Shown piece after piece: positions 4,676-5,811 of a DNA stretch of 5,811 bases. Within the stretch, counting starts at the first letter, position 1; the number at the start of each line of letters is the position of its first letter. The DNA comes from Opitutia bacterium (lineage in GTDB: Bacteria > Verrucomicrobiota > Verrucomicrobiia > Opitutales > UBA953). The stretch covers positions 1 through 5,811 of the forward strand of contig JAJPZB010000176.1 in the NCBI GenBank assembly GCA_021204635.1, read 5' to 3'. Under the pieces are notes generated by a model. It ran no database searches, was not told the DNA's origin, and saw nothing but the letters and a program-made list of their open reading frames with translations. The position numbers and the translations under genes were made by a program.

Positions 4676-5722
4676 ATGATGACAAAAGAAAGACTACAAG
4701 GTCACGCGCTCATTCTAACCGTAAATTTGGTGTTTGGGATAAATATCCCGATTTCCAAGTGGATAATGCACGACTACGTTTCGCCGGAATTTTACACGAT
4801 GGCGCGAATGATAATCGCAGGCGCCCTGTTCTGGATCGCCGCCGCATTTTTTCCAAAAGAACGGCTTTCCCTGAAAGAAATCGGCATGCTCGCGATTTGC
4901 TCAATCGGGGGCATCGTCCTGAACCAAGGTCTTTTCGTCAAAGGGCTGAGCATGACTTCGCCGGTTGACGCCTCCGTTCTCTTGGTCGGGACGCCAATCC
5001 TCGTCATGGTTTTCTCGGCGATAATTTTGAAAGAGCCGATAACACTGCTGAAAGCCTTTGGCGTGGCGCTCGGCGCCGCCGGCGCAGTCTGGCTCGTCGT
5101 CTCGGCGTCCGATGGTTCCGGCGCAAATCAGAGCAGCATACTCGGCGACCTGATAACGTTCTCGAGCACGCTGTTCTACGCTATCTACTTCGTCATTTCA
5201 AAGCCGCTTTCGATAAAATATCAGGCTGTGACGCTGATGAAATGGATGTTCCTGTTCGCCATATTCTTCTACCTGATCCCATATCTCTGCGCGGATCACC
5301 CCTTCAAAAACGCGATGGCAACAGAGGCAAACAAGCCCTTGGACATCTATGCAATCTTGGGGCTGGCATACATTTTCATCGGGGCAACTTTCGTGACATA
5401 TCTGCTGATCCCGATGGCGGTCAAACGCCTGAGACCGACAACCGCGAGCATGTATAACTACGTGCAACCCGTGGTCTCGACAGCAATCGCAATCACAATC
5501 TTGGGCGACGGCTCTCTCACGCCCGCCAAAATCATGGCGACAATAATGATCTTCATCGGTGTGTACTGCGTGACCGCGAGTAAGGCGCGGCGCGACATCA
5601 TCGCCGCCGAAGCCGCTGCCGCCGAAGCCGCTGCCGCCGCAGCCGCGACAACAAACGCCACCACCAACCCGCCCGCGACAACAGGCCCCGCCTCCGGCGA
5701 CAACCTCGGCAAGAAACAGTAG
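4676..5722 (+). CDS. EamA-family (DMT superfamily) transporter
   Basis: This inner-membrane protein probably exports or exchanges a small metabolite; the substrate cannot be read from sequence. The 348 residues hold about ten hydrophobic segments in two EamA repeats. Repeat one covers about 8-142 (GHALILTVNLVFGINIPISK, ARMIIAGALFWIAAAFF, LLVGTPILVMVFSAIILKEP), repeat two about 155-300 (ITFSSTLFYAIYFVISKP, ASMYNYVQPVVSTAIAITIL, IMATIMIFIGVYCVTAS). The family signature of a Pro in TPI and QPV before the ILKEP and ILGDG helix ends is present in both. After residue 303 a cytoplasmic tail of about 45 residues is Ala-rich (309-324) and then Thr, Asn, Pro and Gly-rich. Part of it (around 328-333) is encoded by the dispersed C-rich repeat. 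The ATG at 4676 is followed by a second ATG; ACGGA at 4666-4670 is a modest ribosome binding site. It has its own transcript if the preceding inverted repeat terminates. Confidence 0.93.
   Translation: MMTKERLQGHALILTVNLVFGINIPISKWIMHDYVSPEFYTMARMIIAGALFWIAAAFFPKERLSLKEIGMLAICSIGGIVLNQGLFVKGLSMTSPVDASVLLVGTPILVMVFSAIILKEPITLLKAFGVALGAAGAVWLVVSASDGSGANQSSILGDLITFSSTLFYAIYFVISKPLSIKYQAVTLMKWMFLFAIFFYLIPYLCADHPFKNAMATEANKPLDIYAILGLAYIFIGATFVTYLLIPMAVKRLRPTTASMYNYVQPVVSTAIAITILGDGSLTPAKIMATIMIFIGVYCVTASKARRDIIAAEAAAAEAAAAAAATTNATTNPPATTGPASGDNLGKKQ
5603..5647 (+). repeat. 15-bp tandem repeat encoding the Ala-rich tail
   Basis: GCCGCCGAAGCCGCT is repeated exactly at 5603-5617 and 5618-5632, with a third degenerate unit to 5647. 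In frame it encodes AAEAA units in the transporter tail. Being a multiple of three, unit number can change without breaking the frame. Confidence 0.75.
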
Positions 5723-5769
5723 CCCCAATACCCGCCGCCCGCATTGGGTTGGTGGCGGGTTAGTGGTGG
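5658..5769. repeat. Inverted C-rich repeats spanning the transporter stop codon
   Basis: CCACCACCAACCCGCC (5658-5673), inside the coding sequence, is complementary to GGCGGGTTAGTGGTGG (5754-5769), beyond the stop at 5720-5722, over 16 bases with one wobble. A further inverted copy GGGTTGGTGG lies at 5746-5755. CCCAAT (5724-5729) and ATTGGG (5743-5748) can form an alternative hairpin. No T-run follows, so a terminator role is uncertain. Confidence 0.7.
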
Positions 5770-5778
5770 CAACAATCT

Positions 5779-5811
5779 CGCGCACGCAGTGCGCGATTCT
5801 CCCGCTAAGTT
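5779..5811. repeat. Hairpin core of dispersed element, copy 2 (cut by window end)
   Basis: These 33 bases match 1945-1977 with two differences only. The first hairpin is CGCGCAC, loop GCA, GTGCGCG. The two changes (T to C, A to G) are on opposite sides of one pair and keep it paired. ATT and the left arm CTCCCGCTAA (5799-5808) follow and the window ends in the second hairpin. Confidence 0.75.

Noticed and set aside
5198..5785. Minus-strand ORFs opposite the transporter's end
   Set aside because: Gly, Val and Ala-rich or Cys and His-rich low-complexity readings of the tandem repeats; no domain seen.

Overview
The window reads as bacterial chromosome of moderate to high G+C. It most likely comes from the Verrucomicrobiota, and I would guess the Opitutales. 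The main reason is the small gene at 1267-1785, whose N-terminal motif (MKLDE...W..EG..LSEIQ.R......TYM..RFLVDDL) I associate with conserved hypothetical proteins of that phylum. This is recall, not a search. No phage, CRISPR, transposase, rRNA or tRNA was seen.

Layout. Positions 1-201 hold no gene, only copies of a C-rich repeat (consensus CCACCACCAACCC) and a small hairpin. On the minus strand, a conserved hypothetical gene (1267-1785) is followed by a dus-type tRNA-dihydrouridine synthase (202-1218), with a hairpin between them. Positions 1786-2135 are a gene-free repeat block: C-rich repeat cluster, multi-hairpin core, C-rich repeat cluster. A strong terminator (2136-2171) then closes the minus-strand ribosomal operon rpmI-rplT (L35, L20). 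On the plus strand, divergent from rpmI, lie a FabF-like ketosynthase (2986-4221), an acyl carrier protein (4296-4553) and, after a long inverted repeat, an EamA-family transporter (4676-5722). The window ends inside a second copy of the hairpin core.

Function. The named genes are housekeeping-like: tRNA modification, two large-subunit ribosomal proteins and a transporter. The ketosynthase and ACP look like a dedicated two-gene condensation module. The ketosynthase keeps its Cys-His-His catalytic residues but has an altered C-terminal glycine-rich loop.

The most unusual content is between and at the edges of genes. Two repeat types keep company: (i) CCACCACCAACCC, whose complement GGTTGGTGGTGG has four GG runs and could form a two-tetrad G-quadruplex, and (ii) a core whose first hairpin differs between its two copies only by a compensatory base-pair change. 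The C-rich repeat also enters coding sequence, in the transporter's C-terminal tail and apparently in the linker of the hypothetical protein. This looks like a lineage-specific dispersed repeat family. Whether it is mobile, regulatory or passive cannot be decided from this window.
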